Source: Thermobacillus sp. ZCTH02-B1 (GTDB lineage Bacteria; Bacillota; Bacilli; Paenibacillales; Paenibacillaceae). From it: 64,000 nt of DNA. Made by a program: the position numbers and the translations under genes. Below the pieces are notes generated by a model. The model saw only the letters and a program-made list of their open reading frames with translations, ran no database searches and was not told the origin of the DNA. Below, piece after piece: positions 8,707 to 17,773 of this stretch; the stretch's first letter is position 1; every line of letters begins with the position of its first letter. The DNA is taken from assembly GCF_002159085.1 (NCBI RefSeq), contig NZ_LZRU01000023.1, positions 150,778 to 214,777 of the forward strand. The letters run 5' to 3'.

Positions 8707-10167
8707 ATGGCAAGCGAAGTCCGCGTCCGTTACGCGCCGTCGCCGACGGGGCATCTGCACATCGGCAACGCGCGGACGGCGCTGTTCAATTATCTGTTCG
8801 CGCGCAGCGCGGGCGGAACATTCGTCATCCGCATCGAGGACACCGACACGAAGCGGAACGTCGAGGGCGGCGAGGAGAACCAGCTCAAGTATCTGCGCTG
8901 GCTCGGCGTGGACTGGGACGAGGGGCCGGACGTCGGCGGGCCGTACGGACCGTACCGGCAGACGGAACGGCTGGACTACTACCGCGAGCTGACGGAAGAC
9001 CTGATGAGGCGCGGCCTCGCCTACAAATGCTACTGCACGGAGGAGGAGCTGGAGCGCGAACGCGAGGAACAGGCCGCCCGCGGCGAGACGCCGCGCTATT
9101 CCGGCCGATGCCGGAATCTGACCGAAGCGGAGCGCGCGGCGCTGGAGGCGGAAGGGCGCACGGCGAGCATCCGCTTCCGGGTGCCGGAAGGGAAGACGTA
9201 CGCCTGGAACGACATGGTGAAGGGCGAGATCGCGTTCGAGTCCGACGGCTTCGGCGACTTCGTCATCGTGAAAAAGGACGGCATCCCGACCTACAACTTC
9301 GCGGTGGTCGCCGACGATCACGCGATGCGGATCAGCCACGTGCTGCGCGGCGAGGACCACATCTCGAACACGCCGCGCCAGCTCATGATCTACGAGGCGT
9401 TCGGCTGGGAGCCGCCGGTGTTCGGCCACATGACGCTGATCGTGAACGAGCAGCGCAAGAAGCTGAGCAAGCGGGACGAGACGATCGTCCAGTTCATCGA
9501 GCAGTACGAGAAGCTCGGCTATCTGCCGGAAGCGCTGTTCAACTTCATCGCGCTGCTCGGCTGGTCGCCGGAGGGCGAGCGGGAGCTGTTCAGCCGCGAT
9601 GAGCTGACGCGGATCTTCACGCCGGACCGGCTCAGCAAGAGCCCGGCCGTGTTCGACCCGCAGAAGCTGGCGTGGATGAACGGCGAGTACATCCGGATGG
9701 CCGACCCGGACCGGGTCGCGGCGCTCTGCGTGCCGCATTTGCAGGCGGCGGGCTTCCTGCCGGAGGAGCCGGACGCGGCGCAGCTGGAGTGGACGAAGCG
9801 GCTGGTCCTGCTCGTCCGGGAGAAGCTGCACAGCGCGGCGGACATCGTGCCGCTCGCCGAGGTGTTCTTCCGCGAGGATCCGGAGGACGAGCCCGAGGCG
9901 GCCGGGGTGCTGCGCGAGGAGCACGCGCCGGTCGTGCTGCGCGCGTTCCTCGACGCGGTGCGCTCCGCGGAGGGCGAGTGGACGGTGGACGCCGTCAAGG
10001 CGCTCTTCAAGGATGTGCAGCAGGCGACGGGATTCAAGGGGAAGCAGCTTTTCATGCCGATCCGTGCGGCGCTGACGGGTCAGACGCACGGATCGGACCT
10101 GAACGAGACGATCGCGCTGCTCGGCCGGGAGAAGACGGAAGCGCGCCTGGTGAAGCGGCTGGGCTGA
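8707..10167 (+). CDS. gltX: Glutamyl-tRNA synthetase
   Basis: Class I aminoacyl-tRNA synthetase of 486 residues that charges tRNA-Glu. The HIGH motif appears as HLHIG at 16-20 and the KMSKS motif as KLSKR at 252-256, followed by the all-alpha anticodon-binding domain. In Bacillales this enzyme is usually non-discriminating and also charges tRNA-Gln with Glu for the GatCAB route (family knowledge). A GGAAAGGGG ribosome binding site precedes the ATG. It lies between ispF and cysE as in Bacillus. No clear terminator follows. Confidence 0.97.
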   Translation: MASEVRVRYAPSPTGHLHIGNARTALFNYLFARSAGGTFVIRIEDTDTKRNVEGGEENQLKYLRWLGVDWDEGPDVGGPYGPYRQTERLDYYRELTEDLMRRGLAYKCYCTEEELEREREEQAARGETPRYSGRCRNLTEAERAALEAEGRTASIRFRVPEGKTYAWNDMVKGEIAFESDGFGDFVIVKKDGIPTYNFAVVADDHAMRISHVLRGEDHISNTPRQLMIYEAFGWEPPVFGHMTLIVNEQRKKLSKRDETIVQFIEQYEKLGYLPEALFNFIALLGWSPEGERELFSRDELTRIFTPDRLSKSPAVFDPQKLAWMNGEYIRMADPDRVAALCVPHLQAAGFLPEEPDAAQLEWTKRLVLLVREKLHSAADIVPLAEVFFREDPEDEPEAAGVLREEHAPVVLRAFLDAVRSAEGEWTVDAVKALFKDVQQATGFKGKQLFMPIRAALTGQTHGSDLNETIALLGREKTEARLVKRLG

Positions 10168-10311
10168 TCGGGATCTGCGGCGGCCCGCGCGCGGCCTGAA
10201 CGGCGGGTCCGGCCGATCAGGCCGGGCGGACGCGGTCGGTACCGCACGCATGACCGGGTCCGGCCGGACCGATGCGGGCGGGCGATGGTTCGCCGCGCGC
10301 CCGCGCGCAGC

Positions 10312-10364
10312 GTGCGCCGGTTCGCCTCCGTGCGCCGGTTCGCCTCCGCGCGCCGGTCCGCCGG
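10312..10364 (+). repeat. 18-bp tandem repeat, about three copies
   Basis: The 18-bp unit GTGCGCCGGTTCGCCTCC occurs exactly at 10312-10329 and 10330-10347, with a third diverged copy (GCGCGCCGGTCCGCCGG) at 10348-10364. It ends one base before the -35 box of the cysE promoter. No protein is supported across it. Confidence 0.85.
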
Positions 10365-10365
10365 A

Positions 10366-10394
10366 TTGAAAGTTCACGCGCCTCGGGTTATACT
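10366..10394 (+). promoter_or_regulatory. Sigma-A promoter of the cysE-cysS T-box leader
   Basis: TTGAAA at 10366-10371, 17-nt spacer, TATACT at 10389-10394. Transcription would begin near 10401 and run into the T-box leader. Confidence 0.8.
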
Positions 10395-10400
10395 TGTTGA

Positions 10401-10790
10401 CAGACGGGCTCCCGCCCCGGGTGCGCGGGGCGCGGGGAGCGAAAGACAAGCGCATACGGCGACAAGCGTTGAACAGGAGAAGTACGTTCCGGCAGGATTC
10501 CCAGAGAGGACAACCGCGTGCGGGCGGTTCATCCGCCTTGTGCGCCGGCTGGAAGTTGTCCATTCCGCGGAACCGAACATGCGCCTGGGAGCTTCGCCCC
10601 GAACCCGCGGCCTTTCGTCCGGCGGCAGTAGGCGGCGACGGGTCGCGCCGTTACACGCGGCAAGAGATGGGAACGCGTGGCGTCGGGTCTCCGGCCTGAC
10701 GGTCCCGCAAGCGGGCGCGGACGGCGTTCCCAAGCAGAGTGGAACCGCATGGAATCATGCCTCTGCAGCTTCGGCTGCAGAGGCTTTTTT
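10401..10790 (+). ncRNA. T-box leader, probably tRNA-Cys responsive
   Basis: Transcribed leader of about 390 nt before cysE-cysS. It has stem I features (AGTA at about 10480; AGAGAG at about 10505, then GGACAAC pairing with GTTGTCC), a candidate specifier triplet TGC (Cys) at 10580-10582 in GAACATGCG, the T-box sequence AGAGTGGAACCGCAT at 10736-10750 (consensus AGGGTGGNACCGCG), and an intrinsic terminator. Uncharged tRNA-Cys would stabilise the antiterminator and allow cysE-cysS transcription (T-box mechanism, established). B. subtilis has a T-box at the same place. The specifier assignment is by eye and not folded by computation. Confidence 0.82.
10759..10790 (+). terminator. T-box intrinsic terminator
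   Basis: Perfect 11-bp stem GCCTCTGCAGC/GCTGCAGAGGC closed by a TTCG tetraloop (10770-10773), followed by six T (10785-10790). It starts 8 nt after the T-box sequence, the usual arrangement for T-box attenuation. Confidence 0.92.
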
Positions 10791-10861
10791 GGCGTAGGGG
10801 CGAACGGAACGCGGACGGGCGGCCGGCGCGATTTCGTCCATACGGGGGTGAGAAAAAAGGG

Positions 10862-11653
10862 ATGTTTCGCACGTTGAAGTCCGACATTCAGGCGGTGTTC
10901 GACAACGATCCCGCGGCGCGCAACTGGCTCGAGGTCGTGCTGACGTACTCCGGGCTGCACGCCATCTGGATGCACCGGATCGCACACGCGCTGTACAAGC
11001 GGAAATTCTTCACGCTCGCGCGCATCGTTTCGCAGTTCAGCCGGTTCATGACCGGGATCGAGATCCATCCCGGCGCGAAGATCGGCAAGCGGCTGTTCAT
11101 CGACCACGGGATGGGCGTCGTCATCGGCGAGACGTGCGAGATCGGCGACGATGTGGTCATCTACCAAGGGGTGACGCTCGGCGGCACGGGCAAGGAGAAG
11201 GGCAAGCGCCATCCGACGATCGGCAACAATGTCGTCATCGGCGCGGGCGCGAAGGTGCTCGGCTCCTTCAAGGTCGGCGACAACTCGAGAATCGGCGCGA
11301 ACTCGGTCGTCGTGCGGGAAGTGCCGCCGAACAGCACGGTCGTCGGCATTCCCGGACGGGTCGTGCGGAGCAACGGCCAGCGGGTCGACCGGCTCGACCA
11401 TACGAAGATTCCGGACCCCATCATGGAAGTTTTCCGGAGCATGCAGCGGGAAATCGACGAGCTGCGCGGGGAACTGGAGGCGCTGAAGCGGCAGGCGGAA
11501 AGCCGGTCGGCGCGGGAGCAGGCGGCGCAGGCGGTGACGGTGCAGGCGGCTGCCGCCGAGCCGGCGCCGGCCGCCGCGCCGGAGCGGTCTTCGGGATCCG
11601 TGCCGGAACGGGATGCGGACAGACAGAAGATCACGACCGGAGGAGACGCGTGA
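10862..11653 (+). CDS. cysE: Serine O-acetyltransferase
   Basis: Makes O-acetylserine from serine and acetyl-CoA, the first step of cysteine synthesis. The catalytic domain shows left-handed beta-helix hexapeptide repeats (for example [27 protein letters not shown]) and the [11 protein letters not shown] active-site segment. At 263 residues it is about 45 longer than B. subtilis CysE: a C-terminal tail from about residue 200 is first a charged, probably coiled-coil stretch, then Ala/Pro/Glu-rich and low in complexity. Expressed behind the Cys T-box; cysS follows after 1 nt. Confidence 0.95.
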   Translation: MFRTLKSDIQAVFDNDPAARNWLEVVLTYSGLHAIWMHRIAHALYKRKFFTLARIVSQFSRFMTGIEIHPGAKIGKRLFIDHGMGVVIGETCEIGDDVVIYQGVTLGGTGKEKGKRHPTIGNNVVIGAGAKVLGSFKVGDNSRIGANSVVVREVPPNSTVVGIPGRVVRSNGQRVDRLDHTKIPDPIMEVFRSMQREIDELRGELEALKRQAESRSAREQAAQAVTVQAAAAEPAPAAAPERSSGSVPERDADRQKITTGGDA

Positions 11654-11654
11654 C

Positions 11655-13103
11655 ATGACAGTCGGCGAAATCCGAATCTACAACACGATGACACGGGAGA
11701 AGGAAGTGTTCGTCCCGCAGACGCCGGGCAAGGTCAACATGTACGTATGCGGACCGACCGTATACGACTACATCCACATCGGCAACGCGCGGCCGGCGAT
11801 CTTTTTCGACGTGGTGCGGAGGTATTTCGAGGCCGTCGGCTACGAAGTGAACTACATCGTCAACTTTACGGACGTGGACGACAAGCTGATCCGCAAGGCG
11901 CAGGAGCTCGGTTCGACGGTGCCGGAGGTCGCGGAGAAATATATCGCGGCCTACAACGAGGACATCGAGGCGCTCGGCGTGCGCAAGGCGACGGTCAATC
12001 CGCGCGTCATGCACCACATTCCCGAGATCATCGCGTTCATCGAGGGGCTGATCGCGAAGGGATACGCCTACGAGAGCGGCGGAGACGTCTATTTCCGGAC
12101 GCAGAAGTTCCCGGATTACGGCAAGCTCTCGCACCAGAAGCCGGAGGAACTGCAATACGGCATCCGGGTCGAGGTGGGCGAGAAGAAGGAGAACCCGCAG
12201 GATTTCGCGCTGTGGAAGGCGGCGAAGCCGGGCGAAATTTTCTGGGAGAGCCCGTGGGGACCGGGGCGACCGGGCTGGCACATCGAATGCTCGACGATGG
12301 CGCGCAAGTACGCGGGCGACACGCTGGACATCCACGGCGGCGGCCATGATCTCCAGTTCCCGCATCACGAGTGCGAGATCGCGCAGTCGGAGTCGCTTAC
12401 CGGCAAGCCCCTCGCGCGGTACTGGATGCACAACGGCTACATTCACATCAACAACGAGAAGATGTCCAAGTCGCTCGGCAACTTCGTGACGGTGAAGGAT
12501 TTGCTGAAGCGGACGAAGCCGGCGGCGCTGCGTTATTTCATGCTGTCGGCGCACTACCGGAGCCCGCTCAATTTCAGCGAGGAGGCGATCCGCCAGGCCG
12601 AGAACAGCGTCGAGCGGATCGCGATTTGCCGCGTCAACCTGAACCACCGGCTGGCCGCGCTCGGCAGCCGCGGCGCCGCCGAGGCGGAGCGGGCGCGCGG
12701 GACCGGGTCGACCGGCGAGCCGGAGCTTGACCGCAGGATCGCGGAGATCCGCGCCCGGTTCCACGAGAAGATGAGCGACGATTTCAACACGCCGGACGCG
12801 GTGACCGCGCTGTTCGATCTCGTGAGCGAGGCCAACCAGGTGCTGAAGCGGGAAGTCGTATCGGGCGCCGTCCTCCAAGTGCTGCTCGACGAGCTGGAGG
12901 CGATCGACCGGGTGCTCGGCCTGCTGCCGCCGGAGGACGACGCGAAGCTCGAGGACGAGGAGATCGAACGGCTGATCGCGGAGCGGACGGAGGCGCGGCG
13001 CAACAAGAACTGGGCGCGCGCCGATGAAATCCGGAGCCTTCTGGCCGAACGGGGCATCATTCTCGAGGACACGCCGCAGGGAGTGCGCTGGCGCCGGAAA
13101 TGA
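11655..13103 (+). CDS. cysS: Cysteinyl-tRNA synthetase
   Basis: Class I synthetase of 482 residues charging tRNA-Cys. Motifs: zinc ligand C32 in YVCGPT, HIGN at 41-44, second zinc ligand in HIECST, zinc His ligands near [14 protein letters not shown], and KMSKS at about 271-275. The ATG lies 1 nt after the cysE stop, so both genes answer to the same T-box. Its stop overlaps the ATG of mrnC. Slightly longer than the B. subtilis enzyme, mostly through an Arg/Ala-rich insert at about 335-355. Confidence 0.97.
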   Translation: MTVGEIRIYNTMTREKEVFVPQTPGKVNMYVCGPTVYDYIHIGNARPAIFFDVVRRYFEAVGYEVNYIVNFTDVDDKLIRKAQELGSTVPEVAEKYIAAYNEDIEALGVRKATVNPRVMHHIPEIIAFIEGLIAKGYAYESGGDVYFRTQKFPDYGKLSHQKPEELQYGIRVEVGEKKENPQDFALWKAAKPGEIFWESPWGPGRPGWHIECSTMARKYAGDTLDIHGGGHDLQFPHHECEIAQSESLTGKPLARYWMHNGYIHINNEKMSKSLGNFVTVKDLLKRTKPAALRYFMLSAHYRSPLNFSEEAIRQAENSVERIAICRVNLNHRLAALGSRGAAEAERARGTGSTGEPELDRRIAEIRARFHEKMSDDFNTPDAVTALFDLVSEANQVLKREVVSGAVLQVLLDELEAIDRVLGLLPPEDDAKLEDEEIERLIAERTEARRNKNWARADEIRSLLAERGIILEDTPQGVRWRRK

Positions 13104-13594
13104 GCGAACCGCAATCAGCCGCACGCGAAGGAATGGACGGGGAATGCCGGGAGCACGAGCGGTGGCCGGTCGAACCGCCGGCAAGGCCGCCGCACCTGAT
13201 GAATCCGATGGCGCTCGCCTATGTCGGCGACGCCGTTTTCGAGCTTTTGGTCCGCCAGCATCTGGCGGCCCGGCCGAACCATAAGCCGGGAGAGCTGCAC
13301 CGGAGCGCGGTCCGGTACGTCTCCGCGAAGGCGCAGCGCGCGCTGCTCGACAAGCTGAAGCCGCACCTGACGGAGGAAGAGGCCGAAATCGTCCGCCGCG
13401 GCCGCAACGCGAAGTCCGGACCGCCCCCGAAGGGAGCGGACATGGTCGATTACCGCCACGCCACCGCGCTGGAATGCCTGTTCGGCTGGCTGTATTACGC
13501 GGGCCGGTTCGGGCGCATGGCGGAATTGTTGCGCGTGGCGGACGAAGAAGGACCGCTGGCCGGCTCCGGCAGCCGTCCGACGCAAGGAGGGTGA
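13100..13594 (+). CDS. mrnC: Mini-ribonuclease III (23S rRNA maturation)
   Basis: RNase III-type catalytic domain without an RNA-binding domain, 164 residues; it processes the 23S rRNA precursor ends together with L3 (established for B. subtilis MrnC). The signature [12 protein letters not shown] has the catalytic Asp at 44, and [11 protein letters not shown] carries the second acidic site. An N-terminal extension of about 30 residues is poorly ordered. The ATG overlaps the cysS TGA. Confidence 0.93.
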   Translation: MSEPQSAAREGMDGECREHERWPVEPPARPPHLMNPMALAYVGDAVFELLVRQHLAARPNHKPGELHRSAVRYVSAKAQRALLDKLKPHLTEEEAEIVRRGRNAKSGPPPKGADMVDYRHATALECLFGWLYYAGRFGRMAELLRVADEEGPLAGSGSRPTQGG

Positions 13595-13597
13595 CCG

Positions 13598-14407
13598 ATG
13601 ACCGGTCGGGAGACAGACATCGGGCAGGATGAGATCATCGCCGGCAGGCATCCGGTGCTGGAGGCGCTCAGGGCCGGCCGGGACATCCACAAGATCTGGA
13701 TCGCCGAGGGCGTCCGGCGCGAGCTGATCCGGCCGATCGAGGAGGAGGCGCGCCGCCGCGGCATCGTCGTCCAGACGGCGGACCGGCGCAAGCTGGACCA
13801 GATCGCGCCGGGAGTCGCCCACCAGGGAGTCGCCGCGCAGGCGGCCGCCCACCGCTACGCGGAGCTGGACGAACTCTTGGAGCGGGCCGCGGCGAAGGGC
13901 GAGCCGCCGCTTCTCCTGCTGCTCGACGAGATTGAAGATCCGCACAATCTCGGGTCGATCCTGCGCACGGCCGAATGCGCGGGCGCGCACGGCATCGTCA
14001 TTCCGAAGCGGCGCTCGGCGGGGCTGACGGCCGCCGCCTACAAGGCTTCCGCGGGCGCCGCCGCGCTCGTGCCCGTCGCCCGCGTCACGAACCTGGCGCA
14101 GACGATCGACCGGCTGAAGGAGCGCGGCATCTGGATCGCCGGCGCCGACGCGGCCGCGCCGGACGACGTCTGGCGGGCGGACCTGACGCTGCCGCTTGCG
14201 ATCGTGATCGGCAGCGAAGGCCGGGGCATCGGCCGGCTCATCCGGGACAAATGCGATTTCCTCGTCAGACTGCCGATGTTCGGCCGAATCAACTCCCTGA
14301 ACGCGTCCGTCGCCGCGGGCGTTCTGCTGTACGAAGCCGTCCGGCAGCGGGCCGCCGCGGCGGACAAGGGCGGAAGCGGCGTCCGGCCGGCGGAGCGGGA
14401 CGTCTGA
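13598..14407 (+). CDS. rlmB: 23S rRNA (guanosine-2'-O-)-methyltransferase, TrmH/SpoU family
   Basis: SPOUT-class RNA 2'-O-ribose methyltransferase, 269 residues. The N-terminal substrate-binding domain (IIAGRHPVLEAL, about 12-90) is followed by the knotted catalytic domain with motif 1 DPHNLGSILRTAE, motif 2 VIGSEGRGIGRL and motif 3 LPMFGRINSLNASVAAGVLL. Located between mrnC and rae1 as in Bacillus; whether the exact target is G2251 of 23S cannot be read from sequence. Confidence 0.93.
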   Translation: MTGRETDIGQDEIIAGRHPVLEALRAGRDIHKIWIAEGVRRELIRPIEEEARRRGIVVQTADRRKLDQIAPGVAHQGVAAQAAAHRYAELDELLERAAAKGEPPLLLLLDEIEDPHNLGSILRTAECAGAHGIVIPKRRSAGLTAAAYKASAGAAALVPVARVTNLAQTIDRLKERGIWIAGADAAAPDDVWRADLTLPLAIVIGSEGRGIGRLIRDKCDFLVRLPMFGRINSLNASVAAGVLLYEAVRQRAAAADKGGSGVRPAERDV

Positions 14408-14408
14408 C

Positions 14409-14948
14409 ATGACCGTATCGCGGGAAGTCGTGCTCCTGGTCGACGGCTACAACATGATCGGCGCATGGCCCGAACTTGAAAGGCTGAAGGAGCGCGACTT
14501 CGAGGAAGCGCGCGACCGGCTGCTGGATATGCTCGCCGAATACCAGGGCTATTCCGGCACGAAGGTGTACGTCGTATTCGACGCGCACCAGGTGCCCGGC
14601 CCCGGCAGGACATACCGGCAGCGGCGGCTGAACGTCATTTATACGAAGGAAAACGAGACCGCGGACGCGTGCATCGAACGGCTCGTCGGCGAGCTGTCCG
14701 GGCGGGGGCGGCACATCTACGTCGCGACGTCCGACCACGTGGAGCAGCGCGTCGCCTTCGGCAAGGGAGCGCTCCGGATTTCGGCCCGCGAGCTGCTGAT
14801 CGAGATCGAGCAGAACCGCAAATGCATCGACGACGCGCTGCGCCGGATGCCGGACAGGCGCAATCCGCTGGACGGGCTGCTGGACCCGGGCATCCGCCTG
14901 AAGCTGGAGCGGATGCGCCGCGGCGGGGAGGATTCGGACAAGGAATAA
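14409..14948 (+). CDS. rae1: Ribosome-dependent mRNA endoribonuclease Rae1 (YacP, NYN domain)
   Basis: PIN-like NYN-domain nuclease of 179 residues. Conserved acidic site residues lie in LLVDGYNMIG (about 9-18), VVFDAHQ and TADACIERL. In B. subtilis the homologue cleaves certain mRNAs in the ribosomal A site. It starts 1 nt after rlmB and closes the ispDF-rae1 run. A hairpin and T-rich tail follow. Confidence 0.9.
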   Translation: MTVSREVVLLVDGYNMIGAWPELERLKERDFEEARDRLLDMLAEYQGYSGTKVYVVFDAHQVPGPGRTYRQRRLNVIYTKENETADACIERLVGELSGRGRHIYVATSDHVEQRVAFGKGALRISARELLIEIEQNRKCIDDALRRMPDRRNPLDGLLDPGIRLKLERMRRGGEDSDKE

Positions 14949-14980
14949 GCCCGGATGAAGGTCCGGCTTTTTCTTTTTGA
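14947..14980 (+). terminator. Terminator after rae1
   Basis: Stem AAGCC(C)GGA/TCCGGCTT with one bulged C and a short loop, followed by a T-rich tail (TTTTCTTTTT). The left arm overlaps the rae1 stop codon. Confidence 0.7.
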
Positions 14981-14992
14981 CGCACAACGTGC

Positions 14993-15062
14993 GTGAGTAC
15001 TCACTTGAAAATCGGAAGCGGCCGGCGTATACTGGCGCCAAGAAAGTGAGTGATTACTCACT
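14993..15062 (+). promoter_or_regulatory. Promoter with two TetR-type operators before the ABC exporter operon
   Basis: A sigma-A promoter (TTGAAA at 15005-15010, 17-nt spacer, TATACT at 15028-15033) is flanked by two related inverted repeats: the perfect 12-bp palindrome GTGAGTACTCAC at 14993-15004 touching the -35 box, and AGTGAGT-GATT-ACTCACT at 15045-15062 just past the expected start site. Both share GTGAGT/ACTCAC half-sites. The likely ligand is the TetR-family regulator at the end of the same operon (inference). Confidence 0.78.
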
Positions 15063-15086
15063 CGCATCGTAAAGGAGGATCCCCCG

Positions 15087-15821
15087 ATGTCCCGTGAACA
15101 GCGCGTGTGCATGTCGGCCCGCGGCGTCGTTCGCAGGTTCGGCGGCAAGGAGGTCATCCGCGGCATCACGCTGACGGTCCGCGCCGGCGAAATTTTCGGC
15201 CTGCTCGGTCCGTCCGGCTCGGGCAAGACGACGCTGGTCAAGATGCTGGCCGGCATCGACAGGGCGACCGAGGGTGACATCGAGGTGCTCGGCACCCGCA
15301 TGCCGAATCTGGAAGTGCTGAGCCGGATCGGGTACATGGCGCAGTCCGACGCATTGTACGCGGAGCTCACCGCCCGGGAGAACCTGGAATTTTTCGGCGC
15401 CCTGTCCGGGCTGCGCGGCGGCAGGCTGAAGCGGCGCATGCGGGACGTGATGGAACTGGTCGGGCTGGCGGAAGATCTGGACCGGTTCGTCGGCACGTTC
15501 TCGGGCGGCATGAAGCGCCGGCTGTCCCTCGCGATCGCGCTGCTGCACGAGCCGGAGGCGCTCATCCTCGACGAGCCGACCGTCGGCATCGACCCCGTGC
15601 TGCGCAAGTCGATCTGGGACGAACTTCACGCCCTGAGCCGCCGGGGCACGACGGTGCTCGTCACGACGCATGTCATGGACGAGGCCGAGAAATGCGGCCG
15701 GCTCGGCATGCTCCGCGACGGACGGCTGATCGCCGCGGGCACGCCGGAGGAACTGAAGGCGGAAGCCGGCGCCGCGTCCATCGAGGAGGCCTTTCTCCAT
15801 TTCGGAGGTGTTCGCGCATGA
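15087..15821 (+). CDS. ABC-2 type exporter ATP-binding protein
   Basis: Cytoplasmic ATPase of 244 residues: Walker A GPSGSGKTT at 41-49, Q-loop in YMAQSD, signature FSGGMKRR at about 139, Walker B LILDEPTVG at about 158, and H-loop in VTTHVMDEAEKC. It resembles the drug/lipid export ATPases paired with ABC-2 permeases. The start follows AAAGGAGG. Its TGA overlaps the ATG of the permease gene, which is disrupted, so this ATPase may now lack a working partner. Confidence 0.92.
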   Translation: MSREQRVCMSARGVVRRFGGKEVIRGITLTVRAGEIFGLLGPSGSGKTTLVKMLAGIDRATEGDIEVLGTRMPNLEVLSRIGYMAQSDALYAELTARENLEFFGALSGLRGGRLKRRMRDVMELVGLAEDLDRFVGTFSGGMKRRLSLAIALLHEPEALILDEPTVGIDPVLRKSIWDELHALSRRGTTVLVTTHVMDEAEKCGRLGMLRDGRLIAAGTPEELKAEAGAASIEEAFLHFGGVRA

Positions 15822-16870
15822 GAGTCCGCGCCCTGATCGTCCGGATCATCCGCCAGTTCCTTCATGACAGGCGGACGCTGGCGCTGCTGATCATCGTCCC
15901 CCTGGCCGTGCTGTCGCTGGTCTATCTGGTCTTCGACGGCGATACCTATCGGCCCAGGATCGGTGCCGTCGGGGCGAAGGATTCGGCCATGCCGGATATC
16001 CTCGGGCCCTATGCCGAAGTCGCGATGTTCGACAGCGGGGAAGAGGCGGAGGCGGCGCTCGCCGGCCGCGAGATCGACGCGATCGTGAGGCTGGAGGGCG
16101 GTTCGCCGCGGGTGAAGCTCGAGGGCAGCGACCCGGCCCGGAACCGCGCCGTGACGGCGGCGGTGCAATCGGCGATGCGGGATCTCGCGGCCCTGCGGCA
16201 CCAGGCCCTTTCCGTTCCGCTGCCGGATTTTCGAATATCTGCACGGCGGACCGGACATGTCGACCTTCGACAGCCTCAGCCCCGTGCTGATCGGCCTGTT
16301 CGCCTTCTTCTTCGTGTTCCTGATCGCGGGCGTATCCTTCCTGCGGGAGCGGACCGGCGGCACGCTGGAGCGGCTGCTCGCCACCCCGCTGCGCCGCTGG
16401 GAGATCGTGGCCGGCTATACGGCGGGTTTCGGCATTTTTACAAGCCTGCAGGCGGTGCTGATCGCGGGCTATGCCGTCGGCGTGCTCGGGAGCATGATGG
16501 CCGGATCGTTCGGCTGGGTGATCCTGATCATGCTGCTGCTGTCGCTGACCGCGCTGAGTCTCGGCACGTTCCTGTCCGCGTTCGCCGATACGGAGCCGAT
16601 ACGGAATACCAGATGATCCAGTTCATCCCGCTCGTCATCGTGCCGCAGGTGTTTTTCTCCGGCCTGTTCGACCTCGGGAGCATTTCCCCGTGGCTCCGCT
16701 GGCTCACGCACGTGACGCCGCTGAAATACGGCGCGGACGCGCTCCGGGACGTCATGATCCGCGGCGAGGGATGGAACGCGATCCGGTTCGAAGTCTTCGT
16801 CCTGCTCGGACTGTCTGTCGCCTTCATGGCGGCCAACGTTTTCGCATTGCGCAAACACAGGAAAATATAG
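15818..16870 (+). pseudogene. ABC-2 exporter permease, frame disrupted by two lesions
   Basis: Intact parts look like a YhgE/ABC-2 permease: an N-terminal membrane segment and extracellular domain (to about nt 16228), then in a different frame (16230-16605) the segment DMSTFDSLSPVLIGLFAFFF through LGTFLSAFADT with three membrane helices, then in the first frame the C-terminal helices (QFIPLVIVPQVFFSGLF to the end). The first shift is explained by one extra T in the run TTTT at 16228-16231; the second by an 11-bp exact tandem duplication, GCCGATACGGA at 16584-16594 and 16595-16605. Together they add 12 nt, so the first frame stays open for 350 codons, but about 125 codons in the middle read as an Arg-rich wrong-frame sequence lacking the membrane helices. 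Probably non-functional unless either lesion is an assembly error or reversible. Confidence 0.87.
16584..16605 (+). repeat. 11-bp tandem duplication inside the permease gene
   Basis: GCCGATACGGA is present twice back to back (16584-16594, 16595-16605). Removing one copy rejoins ...SAFADT and EYQMIQF in one frame, which matches how this family normally reads. Confidence 0.95.
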
Positions 16871-16897
16871 TAACCTGAAGAAGCAGGGGGTTTTCGG

Positions 16898-17587
16898 GTG
16901 GTGCGAGGAGAGTCCGCCTTTCCAGACGATAGGGAGCAGTGGATCATCGACCTGCTCAACCGGCTCGAAGCGGATGACGTCAGGAAGACCGAGAAGCAGA
17001 TCCGGATCATCGAGGCGGCCGTGGAAGTGTTCTCGGAGAAGGGATTCGCGGCCGCTTCCACGAGCGAGATCGCGCAGCGGGCGGGCGTCGCGGAAGGCAC
17101 GATTTTCCGCCACTACAAGACGAAGAAGGATCTGCTGCTGTCGATCGCCGCTCCGGTCGCGGTCAAGCTGTTCGCGCCGTTCCTCATGCGCGACTTCGCG
17201 AAGCTGCTGGAGATGCCGTACGACCGGGCCGAGGATCTCTTCCGTGCCATCCTGCGGGACAGGCTGGACTTTGCGCGCAAGCACAAGAAGCTGCTCAGGA
17301 TCCTCGTCCACGAGGTGCCGTTCCAGCCGGAACTGCTCGCGCAGGTCAAGGATCTGTTCACGCATATCGTCATCGCGCGGATCGAGCCGTTGATCCGCCA
17401 TTTCCAGGAACGGGGAGCGCTGCGGGAGATGCCGACGTGGCGCGTCATCCGGGCGACCGTCAGCCAGTTTGTCGGCATGGTCGTGTTCCATGTCTTTCTG
17501 GCGCCGGAGTTCCCTTTTGACGAGGAAGAGGAAATCGAGCAGACGGTGGACATCCTCCTGCACGGCATCGCCGGGAGACCGTCCTGA
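16898..17587 (+). CDS. TetR/AcrR-family transcriptional regulator
   Basis: Repressor of 229 residues. The helix-turn-helix domain lies at about 29-80 (IRIIEAAVEVFSEKGFAAASTSEIAQRAGVAEGT, then IFRHYKTKKDLL), followed by a helical ligand/dimer domain. The start is GTG 16898, 7 nt after CAGGGGG; about 25 residues precede the usual domain start. Located directly after the exporter genes, and the promoter of that operon carries two palindromic half-site pairs suitable for a TetR dimer, so autoregulation is likely (inference). Confidence 0.9.
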   Translation: MVRGESAFPDDREQWIIDLLNRLEADDVRKTEKQIRIIEAAVEVFSEKGFAAASTSEIAQRAGVAEGTIFRHYKTKKDLLLSIAAPVAVKLFAPFLMRDFAKLLEMPYDRAEDLFRAILRDRLDFARKHKKLLRILVHEVPFQPELLAQVKDLFTHIVIARIEPLIRHFQERGALREMPTWRVIRATVSQFVGMVVFHVFLAPEFPFDEEEEIEQTVDILLHGIAGRPS

Positions 17588-17671
17588 CGGACCCTGCGGA
17601 TCACGGCGGGCCGATCCGGTGTCCGCAGCCGGCAAATCGCCCGAGTAGCAAGAAATGCCGGACGGCCGTTG

Positions 17672-17701
17672 TTGACGCTCCAAAAGATCATCCTTTATAC
17701 T
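17672..17701 (+). promoter_or_regulatory. Sigma-A promoter for sigH
   Basis: TTGACG at 17672-17677, 18-nt spacer, TATACT at 17696-17701, about 70 nt before the GTG start of sigH. A GC hairpin without T tract (CTGCGGA 17594-17600 pairing TCCGCAG 17622-17628) lies between tetR and this promoter. Confidence 0.7.
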
Positions 17702-17773
17702 GACTCTATTATTGCGCCGCTATTTTTGCGGGCTCGGATGCGTACACGTCTTGCAGGCCGGAGGGATCAGTTC

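Noticed and set aside
10285..10797. Open frames across the gltX-cysE gap
   Set aside because: They run through the tandem repeat, the promoter and the T-box terminator, and have no ribosome binding site.
17669..17773. Longer SigH starting at TTG 17669
   Set aside because: That codon lies upstream of the sigH promoter -10; GTG 17774 has a good ribosome binding site and the family length.
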